From contig NZ_QMBQ01000006.1 in the NCBI RefSeq assembly GCF_003289965.1, positions 186,001 to 250,000 on the forward strand: a stretch of DNA of 64,000 nucleotides. The letters are read 5' to 3'. The notes under the pieces are model-generated. The model worked only from the letters and a program-made list of their open reading frames with translations. It was not told the DNA's origin and ran no database searches. Position 1 is the stretch's first letter. Each line of letters begins with the position of its first letter. The position numbers were made by a program, and so were the translations under genes. Origin of the DNA: Mesorhizobium atlanticum. GTDB taxonomy: Bacteria; Pseudomonadota; Alphaproteobacteria; Rhizobiales; Rhizobiaceae. Positions 46,737 to 55,393 of the stretch are shown piece after piece.

Positions 46737-46875
46737 GGTTAACCGTTCCCTACTCCAGCAAGCGGAGATTGGGCTTTGCGAAGGTCCGCCGCAATGGAAA
46801 CCATTTGTTAAGGTTAACAGCTATCCACAGGCCGGCAATTGGCGGATGGCATCATGCTCGATCGCCAGAGCCGGA

Positions 46876-48504
46876 TCAGGTCACGGGCGGATAGAGCGTA
46901 TCGATGATCATGCGCGCATCGTGGCGTGAATCGAGCATGCCGTAGGTGGTGCGCCACTGGCCGCCGAGCCGCGTTTCGACGAAAGCGTCGGCGATCCGCC
47001 CTGCTCCCAGCCTGCGAAGCTCCGCCGCGGCGGCCGAAAGCGCGAGCTGTTCGGTGAGCAGGCGCGCCGAACCCTGGTCGGTCGCGGCGACCTGCATCGC
47101 CGCCTTCAGCACGCCGATCGTGCCGCGTCCGCCGGTGCCGAGATCGCGGTCGATGCCGGCCAGCACTTCCTCGAACAGGCCGGGCGCGCGGCCAAGCACG
47201 CGCAGCACGTCGAGCGCCATGACATTGCCCGAGCCTTCCCAGATCGCGTTGACCGGTGCCTCGCGATAGTAGCGGGCAAGCGGCGCTTCCTCGACATAGC
47301 CGTTGCCGCCGAGGCACTCCATCGCCTCGTAGAGCAGCGCCGGCGCGATCTTGCAGACCCAGTATTTGACCACAGGCGTCATGGCGCGGGCAAAGGCCGC
47401 CTCGCCGCGATCGCTCGCCGCCTCGTCGAAGGAGCGCGCCAGCCGGAACGACAGCGCCGTGGCCGCGGCGACGTCGAGCGCCATATCGGCCAGAACCCGC
47501 TGCATCAGCGGCTGGTCGATCAGGTTCGAGCCGAACACCTGGCGATGGCGCGTGTGGTGCACGGCTTCGGCAAGGCCCGCCCGCATCAGCGCCGAGGAAG
47601 CGACCGCGCAGTCGAGCCTCGTCAACGTCACCATGTCCATGATGGTCTTCACGCCCGCGCCCGGATCGCCGACCATCTCGCCGATCGCATTGACGAACTC
47701 CACCTCCGACGAGGCGTTCGAGCGGTTGCCGAGCTTGTCCTTCAGCCGCTGGAAGCGGAAGCCGTTGCCGGAACCATCGCCAAGAATGCGTGGGACGAGG
47801 AAGCAGGACAGCCCCTCAGGCGCCTGACCGAGCACCAGGAAGGCGTCCGACATCGGCGCCGACATGAACCATTTGTGGCCGGTGAGCCGATAGAAGCCGC
47901 TGCCGGTGCGCTCCGCCCTGGTGGTGTTGGCGCGCACGTCCGTGCCGCCCTGCTTCTCGGTCATGCCCATGCCGAGCGTCAGCCCGGTCTTCTGCACCGG
48001 CGGCTTTTGCGTCTGGTCGTATTTGCGCGTCGTCACGCGCGGCGCCCATTCGCGGAAAAGTTTTGGGCTCGCCATCAGCGCCGCCAGCGAGGCGCTGGTC
48101 ATGGTGATGGGGCACAGATGCCCGGTCTCGAGCTCGGCGGTCAGATAGAAGCGCGCCGCCCTCACCTGATGCCGGCGGCCGATCTCGGCATCGCCGTTCT
48201 CCCAGACGGAAGAATGCAGGCCGCCGGCGATCGAGCGGCGCATCAAGGCGTGATAGGCCGGATGGTATTCGACGAGGTCGAGGCGCCGGCCCTGGCGGTC
48301 ATGCGTGCGCAATTTCGGCGTGTCGGTGTTGGCGAGGCGGGCAAGCTCCTGCGCCTCCTGCGTCATCACGAACCGGCCAAGCCCGTCGAGATCCTTGCGC
48401 ACGGGATCGGAAAAACGCTCGGCAAGCTGGATGAGCAACGGATCGCCTCGCCATGCGTTGCCGCCCGTCAGCGGCGGCGGCTGGTTGATCACCTCGTCGG
48501 TCAC
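46876..48504 (-). CDS. Acyl-CoA dehydrogenase, AidB-like
   Basis: A 542-residue flavoprotein of the AidB/FadE-like group: GMGMTEKQGGTDVRANTT (FAD/substrate region), the GHKWFMSAPMSD motif characteristic of AidB-type proteins, and the C-terminal ECLGGNGYVEE region. E. coli AidB is part of the adaptive alkylation response; acyl-CoA dehydrogenation has also been shown. No Ada or LexA site is visible upstream. It is divergent from pyrB. Confidence 0.9.
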   Translation of the reverse strand: MTDEVINQPPPLTGGNAWRGDPLLIQLAERFSDPVRKDLDGLGRFVMTQEAQELARLANTDTPKLRTHDRQGRRLDLVEYHPAYHALMRRSIAGGLHSSVWENGDAEIGRRHQVRAARFYLTAELETGHLCPITMTSASLAALMASPKLFREWAPRVTTRKYDQTQKPPVQKTGLTLGMGMTEKQGGTDVRANTTRAERTGSGFYRLTGHKWFMSAPMSDAFLVLGQAPEGLSCFLVPRILGDGSGNGFRFQRLKDKLGNRSNASSEVEFVNAIGEMVGDPGAGVKTIMDMVTLTRLDCAVASSALMRAGLAEAVHHTRHRQVFGSNLIDQPLMQRVLADMALDVAAATALSFRLARSFDEAASDRGEAAFARAMTPVVKYWVCKIAPALLYEAMECLGGNGYVEEAPLARYYREAPVNAIWEGSGNVMALDVLRVLGRAPGLFEEVLAGIDRDLGTGGRGTIGVLKAAMQVAATDQGSARLLTEQLALSAAAAELRRLGAGRIADAFVETRLGGQWRTTYGMLDSRHDARMIIDTLYPPVT

Positions 48505-48666
48505 GCGTCTTCCTTACATCCCAAGGCCGCGATTGCGAATCCGAGGCCATTCGGCCTTATAGCCCAAGCGTTACGGCACGCGCGACGAAAATACCGGGGA
48601 GAACGCCCGCAATCCAAAGCTGGCGCTTGCGGGAGGCCGGACCGCACCCTATAGCAGCGCCTTGAG

Positions 48667-49632
48667 ATGACCGACGCTTCGTCCCTGCCGCTCTTCCCCC
48701 ATCGCCATCTTCTGGGCATCCGCGATCTTTCCCCGGCCGATATCGAGCTGTTGCTCGATCGCGCCGACCGGGCTGTTTCGATCTCGCGCCAGCCGGAGAA
48801 GAAGACCTCGACGCTGCGCGGCCGCACGCAGATCAACCTGTTCTACGAGGCATCGACCCGCACGCAGTCCTCCTTCGAGCTCGCTGGAAAAAGGCTCGGC
48901 GCCGACGTCATGAACATGTCGGTGGCAAGTTCCTCCGTGAAGAAGGGCGAGACGCTGATCGACACGGCGATGACGCTGAACGCCATGCGGCCGGACATCC
49001 TGATCATCCGCCACCAGTCGGCGGGTGCTGCTGCCCTGCTCGCCCAGAAGGTCGGCTGCTCGGTGGTCAATGCCGGCGACGGCGCGCATGAGCACCCGAC
49101 CCAGGCCCTGCTCGACGCGCTGACCATCCGCCGCGCCAAGGGCCCGCTGTCGAAGCTGATCGTGGCGATCTGCGGCGACATCCTGCATTCGCGCGTCGCC
49201 CGCTCCAACATCATGCTGTTGAACGCGCTGGGCGCGCAGGTGCGCGTCGTGGCGCCCTCGACGCTGCTGCCCTCCGGCATCGACAGGATGGGGGTGATCG
49301 TCGCGCGCTCGATGGCCGAGGGGCTGAAGGATGCCGACGTCGTGATGATGCTGCGCCTGCAGCGCGAGCGCATGGAAGGCGCCTTCGTGCCGTCGATCCG
49401 CGAATATTTCCGCTATTTCGGCCTCGATGCCGAAAAGCTGAAAGCCGCCAAGGACGATGCGCTGGTCATGCATCCCGGGCCGATGAACCGCGGCGTAGAG
49501 ATCGCTTCCGAGATCGCCGACGGGCCGCAAAGCGTCATCCAGGAACAGGTGGAGATGGGGGTCGCGGTGCGCATGGCGGTCATGGAAGCGCTGCTCGACC
49601 CGCGCCGCAACCATGAGGGACGCGGCGCATGA
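48667..49632 (+). CDS. pyrB: Aspartate carbamoyltransferase catalytic subunit
   Basis: A 321-residue ATCase with the carbamoyl-phosphate loop FYEASTRTQSSFE, the GDGAHEHPTQALLDA motif and the aspartate-binding MHPGPMNRGVEI. It makes N-carbamoyl-aspartate in pyrimidine synthesis. The stop overlaps the dihydroorotase start by 4 bp (ATGA), so the two are coupled. Confidence 0.97.
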   Translation: MTDASSLPLFPHRHLLGIRDLSPADIELLLDRADRAVSISRQPEKKTSTLRGRTQINLFYEASTRTQSSFELAGKRLGADVMNMSVASSSVKKGETLIDTAMTLNAMRPDILIIRHQSAGAAALLAQKVGCSVVNAGDGAHEHPTQALLDALTIRRAKGPLSKLIVAICGDILHSRVARSNIMLLNALGAQVRVVAPSTLLPSGIDRMGVIVARSMAEGLKDADVVMMLRLQRERMEGAFVPSIREYFRYFGLDAEKLKAAKDDALVMHPGPMNRGVEIASEIADGPQSVIQEQVEMGVAVRMAVMEALLDPRRNHEGRGA

Positions 49633-50915
49633 GCGTGACCGTCTTCAGCAAGGCGCACATCGTCGACCCGTCGCGCGGCGTGGACGAGATCGGCAGCGTC
49701 ATCATCGACGGCCGCAAGATCGCAGCGGCCGGCAAGGCCGCGCTGAACCAGGGCGTGCCGGAAGGCGCCACCGTGGTCGACTGCGCCGGCAAGACGATCA
49801 TCCCGGGCCTTGTCGACGCGCGCGTCTTCATCGGCGAACCCGGCGGCGAACATCGCGAGACCATCGCGTCGGCAAGCGTGGCGGCGGCGGCCGGCGGCGT
49901 CACATCCATCGTCATGATGCCGGATACCGATCCGGTGATCGACAATGTGGCGCTGGTCGAATTCGTGCTGCGCACGGCGCGCGACACCGCAAGCGTCAAC
50001 GTCTTCCCAGCGGCCGCGATCACCAAGGGCCTCGAAGGCCGCGAGATGACCGAATTCGGCCTGCTGCGCGAGGCAGGCGCCGTCGCCTACACCGACGGCC
50101 GCCACACCATCGCCAATGCGCTGGTGATGCGCCGGGCGCTGACCTATGCGCGCGATTTCGGCGGTGTGATCGCGCACGAAACCCAGGATGCGAACCTCGC
50201 CTCGTCTGGCGTGATGAACGAAGGCCTCTACGCAAGCTGGCTCGGCCTGTCGGGCATTCCGCGCGAGGCCGAGCTCATCCCGCTCGAGCGCGACCTGGCG
50301 CTGGCCCGGCTGACCGGCGGCGCCTACCACGCCGCCAAGATCTCGTCCGCGATGGCGGCCGGCGCGGTGAACCGGGCCAAGACGGACGGCGCCAATGTCA
50401 CGGCGGGCGTCGCCATCCACAATCTGTCGCTCAACGAGAACGATGTCGGCGAATACCGCACCTTCTTCCGGCTGACCCCTCCTCTGCGCGCCGAGGACGA
50501 CCGGCTGGCGATGATCGAAGCGATCAAGGACGGCACGATCGACATCATCGTCTCCTCGCACGACCCGCAGGACGTCGACACCAAGCGCCTGCCCTTCGCC
50601 GACGCGGCCGCCGGCGCTGTCGGGCTGGAGACGCTGCTTGGCGCGGCACTTCGGCTCTACCACAATGGCGACGTGCCGCTGCTCAGGCTGATCGAGACGC
50701 TGTCCACGGCGCCGGCAAGATTGTTCGGCCTGCCGGGCGGCACGCTGCAACCGGGCGCACCGGCCGATCTCGCCGTGATCGACGTCGACGAACCCTGGAT
50801 CGTCAGTGAAGGCGGTCTGCACTCGCGCTCGAAGAACACCTGTTTCGAAGGCGCGCGCCTCCAGGGCAAGGTCCTGCAGACGCTGGTCGCGGGCCGCACG
50901 GTGTTTTCCGCATAG
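49629..50915 (+). CDS. Dihydroorotase-like protein without metal ligands (PyrC'/PyrX type)
   Basis: A 428-residue amidohydrolase-superfamily protein aligned with dihydroorotase, but the first metal motif HxH is replaced: residues 61-72 read LVDARVFIGEPG with Arg65 and Phe67. The late catalytic Asp of the TDHAPH-type motif is Ser311 in VSSHDPQ. It is therefore probably non-catalytic and acts as a structural partner of PyrB, as known for PyrC' in pseudomonads. A true dihydroorotase must be elsewhere. Translationally coupled to pyrB. Confidence 0.9.
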   Translation: MSVTVFSKAHIVDPSRGVDEIGSVIIDGRKIAAAGKAALNQGVPEGATVVDCAGKTIIPGLVDARVFIGEPGGEHRETIASASVAAAAGGVTSIVMMPDTDPVIDNVALVEFVLRTARDTASVNVFPAAAITKGLEGREMTEFGLLREAGAVAYTDGRHTIANALVMRRALTYARDFGGVIAHETQDANLASSGVMNEGLYASWLGLSGIPREAELIPLERDLALARLTGGAYHAAKISSAMAAGAVNRAKTDGANVTAGVAIHNLSLNENDVGEYRTFFRLTPPLRAEDDRLAMIEAIKDGTIDIIVSSHDPQDVDTKRLPFADAAAGAVGLETLLGAALRLYHNGDVPLLRLIETLSTAPARLFGLPGGTLQPGAPADLAVIDVDEPWIVSEGGLHSRSKNTCFEGARLQGKVLQTLVAGRTVFSA

Positions 50916-51079
50916 ACCGCCCTTCGGCCCAGGCGAACCTGCGGGCACAGGTTGCTTGGCGAACCCTCCCGACTCTACCATTATGCCCGAGTGATGCCGG
51001 AGCAACGCCAACTATTGCAAACTAGGGTTGTATAACGCAAATTGCATCAATCGCAAGGCGAGAGCCCGGACGAGAGAAT

Positions 51080-51673
51080 ATGGGGGAAACGATGGGTTAC
51101 GCGATCGCGCTCGTCTTCGGCTATCTGCTCGGCTCGATCCCGTTCGGGCTCCTGATCACCCGCGCTGCCGGTCTCGGCGATGTCCGCAAGATTGGCTCCG
51201 GCAACATCGGCGCGACCAATGTGCTGAGGACGGGCAATAAGGGGCTTGCTGCCGCCACGCTTCTGCTCGATGCGCTGAAAGGTACAGCGGCGGTGCTGGT
51301 CGCCGGGCATTTTTCGCCGGACTTCGGACTGGCGGCCGGCTTCGGCGCCTTCCTCGGCCATCTCTTCCCGGTCTGGCTCGGCTTCAAAGGCGGCAAGGGC
51401 GTCGCCACCTATCTCGGCGTGCTGCTCGGCCTTGCCTGGCAAGGCATGCTCGTCTTCGCCGTCGTCTGGCTCGCTATGGCCTTTCTGTTTCGATACTCCT
51501 CGCTGGCCGCACTGACGGCGGCGGTCATCGTACCAATCGCGCTCTATTTCATCAGCACGCCGCAGATCGCCGGCCTGTTCGCCGTGATGAGCCTGATCGT
51601 CATCATCAAGCACCATGCCAACATCTCGCGGCTGCTGGCCGGCACCGAGGGCAAGATCGGGGCGAAGGGATGA
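51080..51673 (+). CDS. plsY: Glycerol-3-phosphate acyltransferase PlsY
   Basis: About 197 residues with five or so membrane helices. The three PlsY motifs are GSIPFG near the start, GSGNIGATNV in the middle and FKGGKGVAT. It transfers an acyl group from acyl-phosphate to glycerol 3-phosphate. ATG 51080 and ATG 51092 are both possible; the second has a GGGGGAA upstream. The end overlaps dprA by 4 bp. Confidence 0.95.
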   Translation: MGETMGYAIALVFGYLLGSIPFGLLITRAAGLGDVRKIGSGNIGATNVLRTGNKGLAAATLLLDALKGTAAVLVAGHFSPDFGLAAGFGAFLGHLFPVWLGFKGGKGVATYLGVLLGLAWQGMLVFAVVWLAMAFLFRYSSLAALTAAVIVPIALYFISTPQIAGLFAVMSLIVIIKHHANISRLLAGTEGKIGAKG

Positions 51674-52797
51674 GCGCTCCGGCCGCCGGCCCGCGCCTCA
51701 GCGACCGGCAGCGGCTTGCCTGGCTTCGGCTGATCCGCACGCCCAATGTCGGTCCAGCTTCGTTTCGCGAGCTGATCAACCGCTTCGGCTCGGCCGAAGC
51801 AGCACTCGAAATGCTGCCCGAATTGATGATCTCCGGCGGCGCCAACCGTATCGTCCGCATCCCTTCCGTCGCCGAGGCGGAAGCCGAGCTGGACGCAGCC
51901 CGGCGCGCCGGCGCCCGCTTCGTCGGCATCGGCGAGGCCGATTATCCGCCCTTGCTGAAAACCTTGGACAATCCGCCGCCGCTGCTTGCGGTGAAAGGCG
52001 AAGGCGCGGTGTTCCGTCTGCCGGCAGTGGCGATGGTCGGCGCCCGCAACGCCTCGCTGGCCGGGATCAAGATGGCGCGCATGCTGGCAGCCGACCTCGG
52101 CCGTGAAGGCTACGCCATCGTTTCGGGCCTGGCGCGCGGCATCGATACGGCCGCGCACAAAGGCAGCGTTTCGACCGGAACCATCGGCGTTCTGGCCGGC
52201 GGGCTCGATGTCCCCTACCCGCCCGAGAATGCCGGCCTGTGCGACGAGATCGCCGATCGCGGCGGCGCCATCGTTTCGGAAATGCCCTTCGCCTGGCAGC
52301 CGCGCGCCCAGGATTTCCCGCGCCGCAACCGCCTTGTCGCCGGCATGGCGCTCGGCCTGGTGGTGGTCGAAGCCGCGCAACGTTCCGGCTCGCTCATCAG
52401 CGCACGCCTTGCCAATGAAATGGGCCGGCTGGTCTTCGCCGTGCCCGGCTCGCCGCTCGATCCGCGCGCCGCCGGCTGCAACGCCCTGCTCAAGGACGGC
52501 GTCACACTCGTCACCGAAGCCGCAGATGTGCTGGGCGCCCTGGCACCGCTTGCCGGCACCCGCGCTCCAAGACCCACGCCGCTGGCCGAGGCGCCGGACA
52601 TGTCGGCCATGCCGCCGCCCGGCGAAAACGACCGCGCCGACGTGCTGGAGGCGCTTGGGCCCACACCCACCGCGGTGGACGACATCATCCGCCACACCGG
52701 ACTGAGCGCCGCGCAAATCGCCATGGTTCTCCTGGAACTCGACCTTGCCGGGCGGCTCGAGCGTCACGCCGGCGGAAATGTATCGCTGATCGCGTGA
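51670..52797 (+). CDS. dprA: DNA-processing protein DprA
   Basis: A 375-residue Rossmann-like DNA-binding protein with the DprA signature VAMVGARNASLAGIKMARML, SGLARGIDTAAHKGS, and GLDVPYPPEN. A C-terminal winged-helix (about 310-370) follows. It protects incoming single strands and loads RecA during transformation. Coupled to plsY by the ATGA overlap. With comEC in the same window, the core DNA-uptake proteins are represented. Confidence 0.95.
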   Translation: MSAPAAGPRLSDRQRLAWLRLIRTPNVGPASFRELINRFGSAEAALEMLPELMISGGANRIVRIPSVAEAEAELDAARRAGARFVGIGEADYPPLLKTLDNPPPLLAVKGEGAVFRLPAVAMVGARNASLAGIKMARMLAADLGREGYAIVSGLARGIDTAAHKGSVSTGTIGVLAGGLDVPYPPENAGLCDEIADRGGAIVSEMPFAWQPRAQDFPRRNRLVAGMALGLVVVEAAQRSGSLISARLANEMGRLVFAVPGSPLDPRAAGCNALLKDGVTLVTEAADVLGALAPLAGTRAPRPTPLAEAPDMSAMPPPGENDRADVLEALGPTPTAVDDIIRHTGLSAAQIAMVLLELDLAGRLERHAGGNVSLIA

Positions 52798-52826
52798 CCT
52801 CGCGTCGCCTGCCGGCCCGAATTTCC

Positions 52827-53972
52827 CTATCGAAACAAATATTTCGACACTTCCGGATTGCCGCGGCGCCACATCACATTGTCGAGGAAGTAGTGGTGCA
52901 CGTTGATGAAGATCAGCACGATGAAGAAGAACAGCGACGAACCGAGCACCTGTTTGTCGTAGGGGACCAGGGCGGTCAACACGAACGGGATCAGCCAGAA
53001 GCCGAGATAGCCAAGCGCCCCGCCCCCGATGATGAACCCCAGCACCCGCAGCTTGTAGCGAGGCCCGAGCATCGATAGGATTTTCGGCTCCGGATCGCTC
53101 GCGGCATCCGAGACGTCACGCTCGACATTGGTCTGGTAGCGCCACACCACGGCCAGATATTGCAGCGAGTGCAGCGCCGGCACCACCAGCAGCCACAGCG
53201 GGTTTATCCTGGCAATCAGGATCCAGAGATATAACGAGGCGACATAGGCGACGATGCCGTTGTAAGGCAGGCCGCCGCCATTCCGTCGCCAGCGGTTGAT
53301 CAGCATCAGAAGCGTGGCCGCCGTCGATCCGACGGCCGCCAGGACGGCAATATCGGCGATCCAGGACGGCGCCGCGAAGGTGTAATATTGAAGGCCGTAA
53401 TACTGCCCCTGCGTCACCGCCGTGTTCGTCTGCAGCCAGGCCAGGATCCACACCGCGTAGCTGTTGACGAGCAGCACCTTCTTGTCCCGGTCATCGAAGA
53501 ATTTGCGTTTCAAGACGGCGTCGACCATCAGCATGCCGTAGCCTTGCTTGACGTAGTGCCAGCCGACGAAGAAGAACATCGCATTGGCCGCGAAGCCGAG
53601 CAACCGCGTGTTCGACGTCGCCGCGCCATAGGCAAAGAACAGCGCCATGATCAGCGGAACGATGACGCCGGCGAAAATGTAGCGAAGCTGCAGACTCCTG
53701 TCGTATCCCTCGCCGCGCGCCTTGCGACCGAAATTGCGATAGAAGATCTGGTAGGAATGGGCGAAATGCGGGTAGTTCACCAGGTAGGCCACGACAACCA
53801 TCGTCGCGGCCAACGGGCCTTCATATTCGCGAGGCACGAAGAACAGCACGGGCAGGATCAGAAACGCGCTGCCGCCGAGCATGAGAAAATCAGCGACCGG
53901 GCCGAAGAGATATCTGCCGGGCGGCGTTGCCGCCTTGGGGGGCGCGGTAGATACCGAAAGGTCAATTGCCAT
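52827..53972 (-). CDS. Polytopic membrane protein with conserved-looking histidines, unknown function
   Basis: A 381-residue protein with about nine hydrophobic segments and His residues at helix ends: NYPHFAHSYQ (His69, His72), GWHYVKQG (His139), PALHSLQY (His268) and VHHYFLDNVMW (His359, His360). The arrangement suggests metal or haem binding in the membrane, as in fatty-acid desaturases or Brp/Blh carotene dioxygenases, but I do not recognise the family. It is convergent with dprA (30 bp). Confidence 0.75.
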   Translation of the reverse strand: MAIDLSVSTAPPKAATPPGRYLFGPVADFLMLGGSAFLILPVLFFVPREYEGPLAATMVVVAYLVNYPHFAHSYQIFYRNFGRKARGEGYDRSLQLRYIFAGVIVPLIMALFFAYGAATSNTRLLGFAANAMFFFVGWHYVKQGYGMLMVDAVLKRKFFDDRDKKVLLVNSYAVWILAWLQTNTAVTQGQYYGLQYYTFAAPSWIADIAVLAAVGSTAATLLMLINRWRRNGGGLPYNGIVAYVASLYLWILIARINPLWLLVVPALHSLQYLAVVWRYQTNVERDVSDAASDPEPKILSMLGPRYKLRVLGFIIGGGALGYLGFWLIPFVLTALVPYDKQVLGSSLFFFIVLIFINVHHYFLDNVMWRRGNPEVSKYLFR

Positions 53973-54048
53973 CCTGGAGCCTCCCTCGGAGGTCCGAGTT
54001 TAACCATGACCTTGCCCAGGGACAAGGCAACGCGGCAAGTGTAGTGTC

Positions 54049-54123
54049 TCAGTTTGAAATGACGCGGACGGCATTGCCGATCACATCGGCGGGTCGCTTC
54101 TGGCCTTTGGGTCCGGTGGGCAT
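54049..54123 (-). pseudogene. Truncated small ORF (24 residues)
   Basis: The short frame reads MPTGPKGQKRPADVIGNAVRV before a premature stop. From memory this matches the N-terminus of a common rhizobial small protein of unknown function, which normally continues for 40-60 more residues. Here it ends after 24. Its ATG lies 1-2 bp after the cupin stop. It is likely a remnant at the left edge of the accessory region. Confidence 0.5.
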
Positions 54124-54124
54124 G

Positions 54125-54511
54125 CTATTGCGCCAAAACATGCAGGGAAACGTAAGGTGCATCTCCCTCTACCCAACTATCGTGCGGGGTTGAGGTGATA
54201 TGGAAAACCGTGCCCGGAAGCAGATCAAGACGAGTGCCATCCTCATATTCGACAACGCCATGCCCAGACAACACGGTTCCCGTATGCGGCGCATGACAGA
54301 GCTTGGTTCCTACGGTCGGGGCGTTGTGAAGAGACCACTTCCAGCCAGGCTGAACGCGAATCGCGCTGGGCAGCAGCCATAGGAGTCTCCCTGGTTCGTA
54401 ACAGCGGGAGCACCTAAATTGGCTTCCAGCGTCCGCGTGCCCTGTTAGGTGCGGACGACTTGAGAATGATACTCCTGAAATATGGCAGCCACGAGTCAAT
54501 TCGCGGAACAA
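54125..54511 (-). pseudogene. Truncated cupin-domain gene
   Basis: The C-terminal ~80 residues are a clear cupin: VQPGWKWSLH, CHAPHTGTVLSGHGVVEYEDG and STPHDSWVEGDAPYVSLHV. The first ~45 residues are Cys/Arg/Leu-rich and unlike the family, whose members start about 30 residues before the PGWKWS motif with a normal helix or strand. The 5' part therefore seems to have been replaced or lost. Role of the intact family: small-molecule or metal binding. Confidence 0.55.
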
Positions 54512-54549
54512 GGGTTTTGGTGCCGGGTTATGTCAGAAGGAGGTTTCTC

Positions 54550-54778
54550 GTGATTGACACCCCCCGGCAAACCCGAAAACGCCAGAAGCTACATGGTCCA
54601 GCGGCTGATGGAGGAGACCGGAATCACGGTCGAGGAGGCGCAAGAGTTGATCGCACTTCTGGGCTATGAGTGGTCATCGCTTTTGCGGGAAGCGCATATC
54701 TTGATGCAGAAGAAGCGGCGCTCTCTCTTGGTCTGTAGCAGTGATCTTCTGCCACGAGTACCGCGCCCCCGGCCGTGA
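54550..54778 (+). pseudogene. Small regulator-like gene with frameshift at a C6 tract
   Basis: The downstream frame encodes an ITVEEAQELIALLGYEWSSLL segment, a pattern found in small rhizobial proteins of unknown function. An excellent ribosome binding site (AGAAGGAGG) is correctly placed for GTG 54550, but that start is in a different frame and runs out after about 39 codons. Adding one C to the C6 tract at 54560-54565 would join the two. The only start in the long frame is TTG 54554. It is either a frameshifted gene or a sequencing slip; its C-terminus also looks divergent. Confidence 0.5.
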
Positions 54779-54812
54779 CGACCGGAACCTACAGTTCACC
54801 AACCATGCGGTG

Positions 54813-55271
54813 ACGCCGGAGCAGCGGAAGGCCTGGACGCCTTGTCCTTAGTGGCGGCCCGACAGCCGCCGTTTGGGTGTGCGGCCATGTGACTGCCGGG
54901 CCTAGCCAGGATGTTGTGAGTCAGCCCGGCCGCAGGTAGGCGTATCAACATATCAGTGTTTGCTAAAGTAATCATTTCGGAGGATGTTCAATTTGCGTGA
55001 TAGCGAACTCAACGAGCGGCCAGGCAAGGGCACGCCCGTCGTAGCGGCCCGACAGTTCCGCTCTGTTGGGGTAGCGTTGGTTGAACCGCCGGGCCCTAGC
55101 CGACTCCGGGCTGGGAGAGTCGGCCGATGCAGAGGTTACATTAGCAAGACTGCATGAATATCACGCTTGGTTACATTCCACTGAATTTTCTATCCGGATG
55201 CCGTGCCGGCGGGCGGCCCGGCGCGAAGCGACGCCAGAGAGCAGCGGAAGGGTTGGACGCCGTGTCCTTAG
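54813..55271. repeat. Degenerate duplicated segments
   Basis: Two kinds of element occur twice. A 39-41 bp tail ends in TTGGACGCC-GTGTCCTTAG-like sequence (54813-54851 and 55231-55271, the second with a 2-bp insertion). A ~55-bp unit begins GCGGCCCGACAG and ends CCTAGCC (54854-54907 and 55044-55101). In the first tail the plus frame from GTG 54741 encodes a 36-residue peptide ending TPEQRKAWTPCP. The 615 bp from 54779 to 55393 hold no convincing complete gene otherwise. Confidence 0.5.
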
Positions 55272-55393
55272 CGATCGTTCTGCACACCAATTCCATTGCA
55301 CAGCGGGGTTATCGGTGATGGCCGAAAATCCAGCCTGTCGCTTCCTGCGCCGGCCAAGCAAGCTTCCAATGCGGCAAAACTGGAGGCTTAGAA

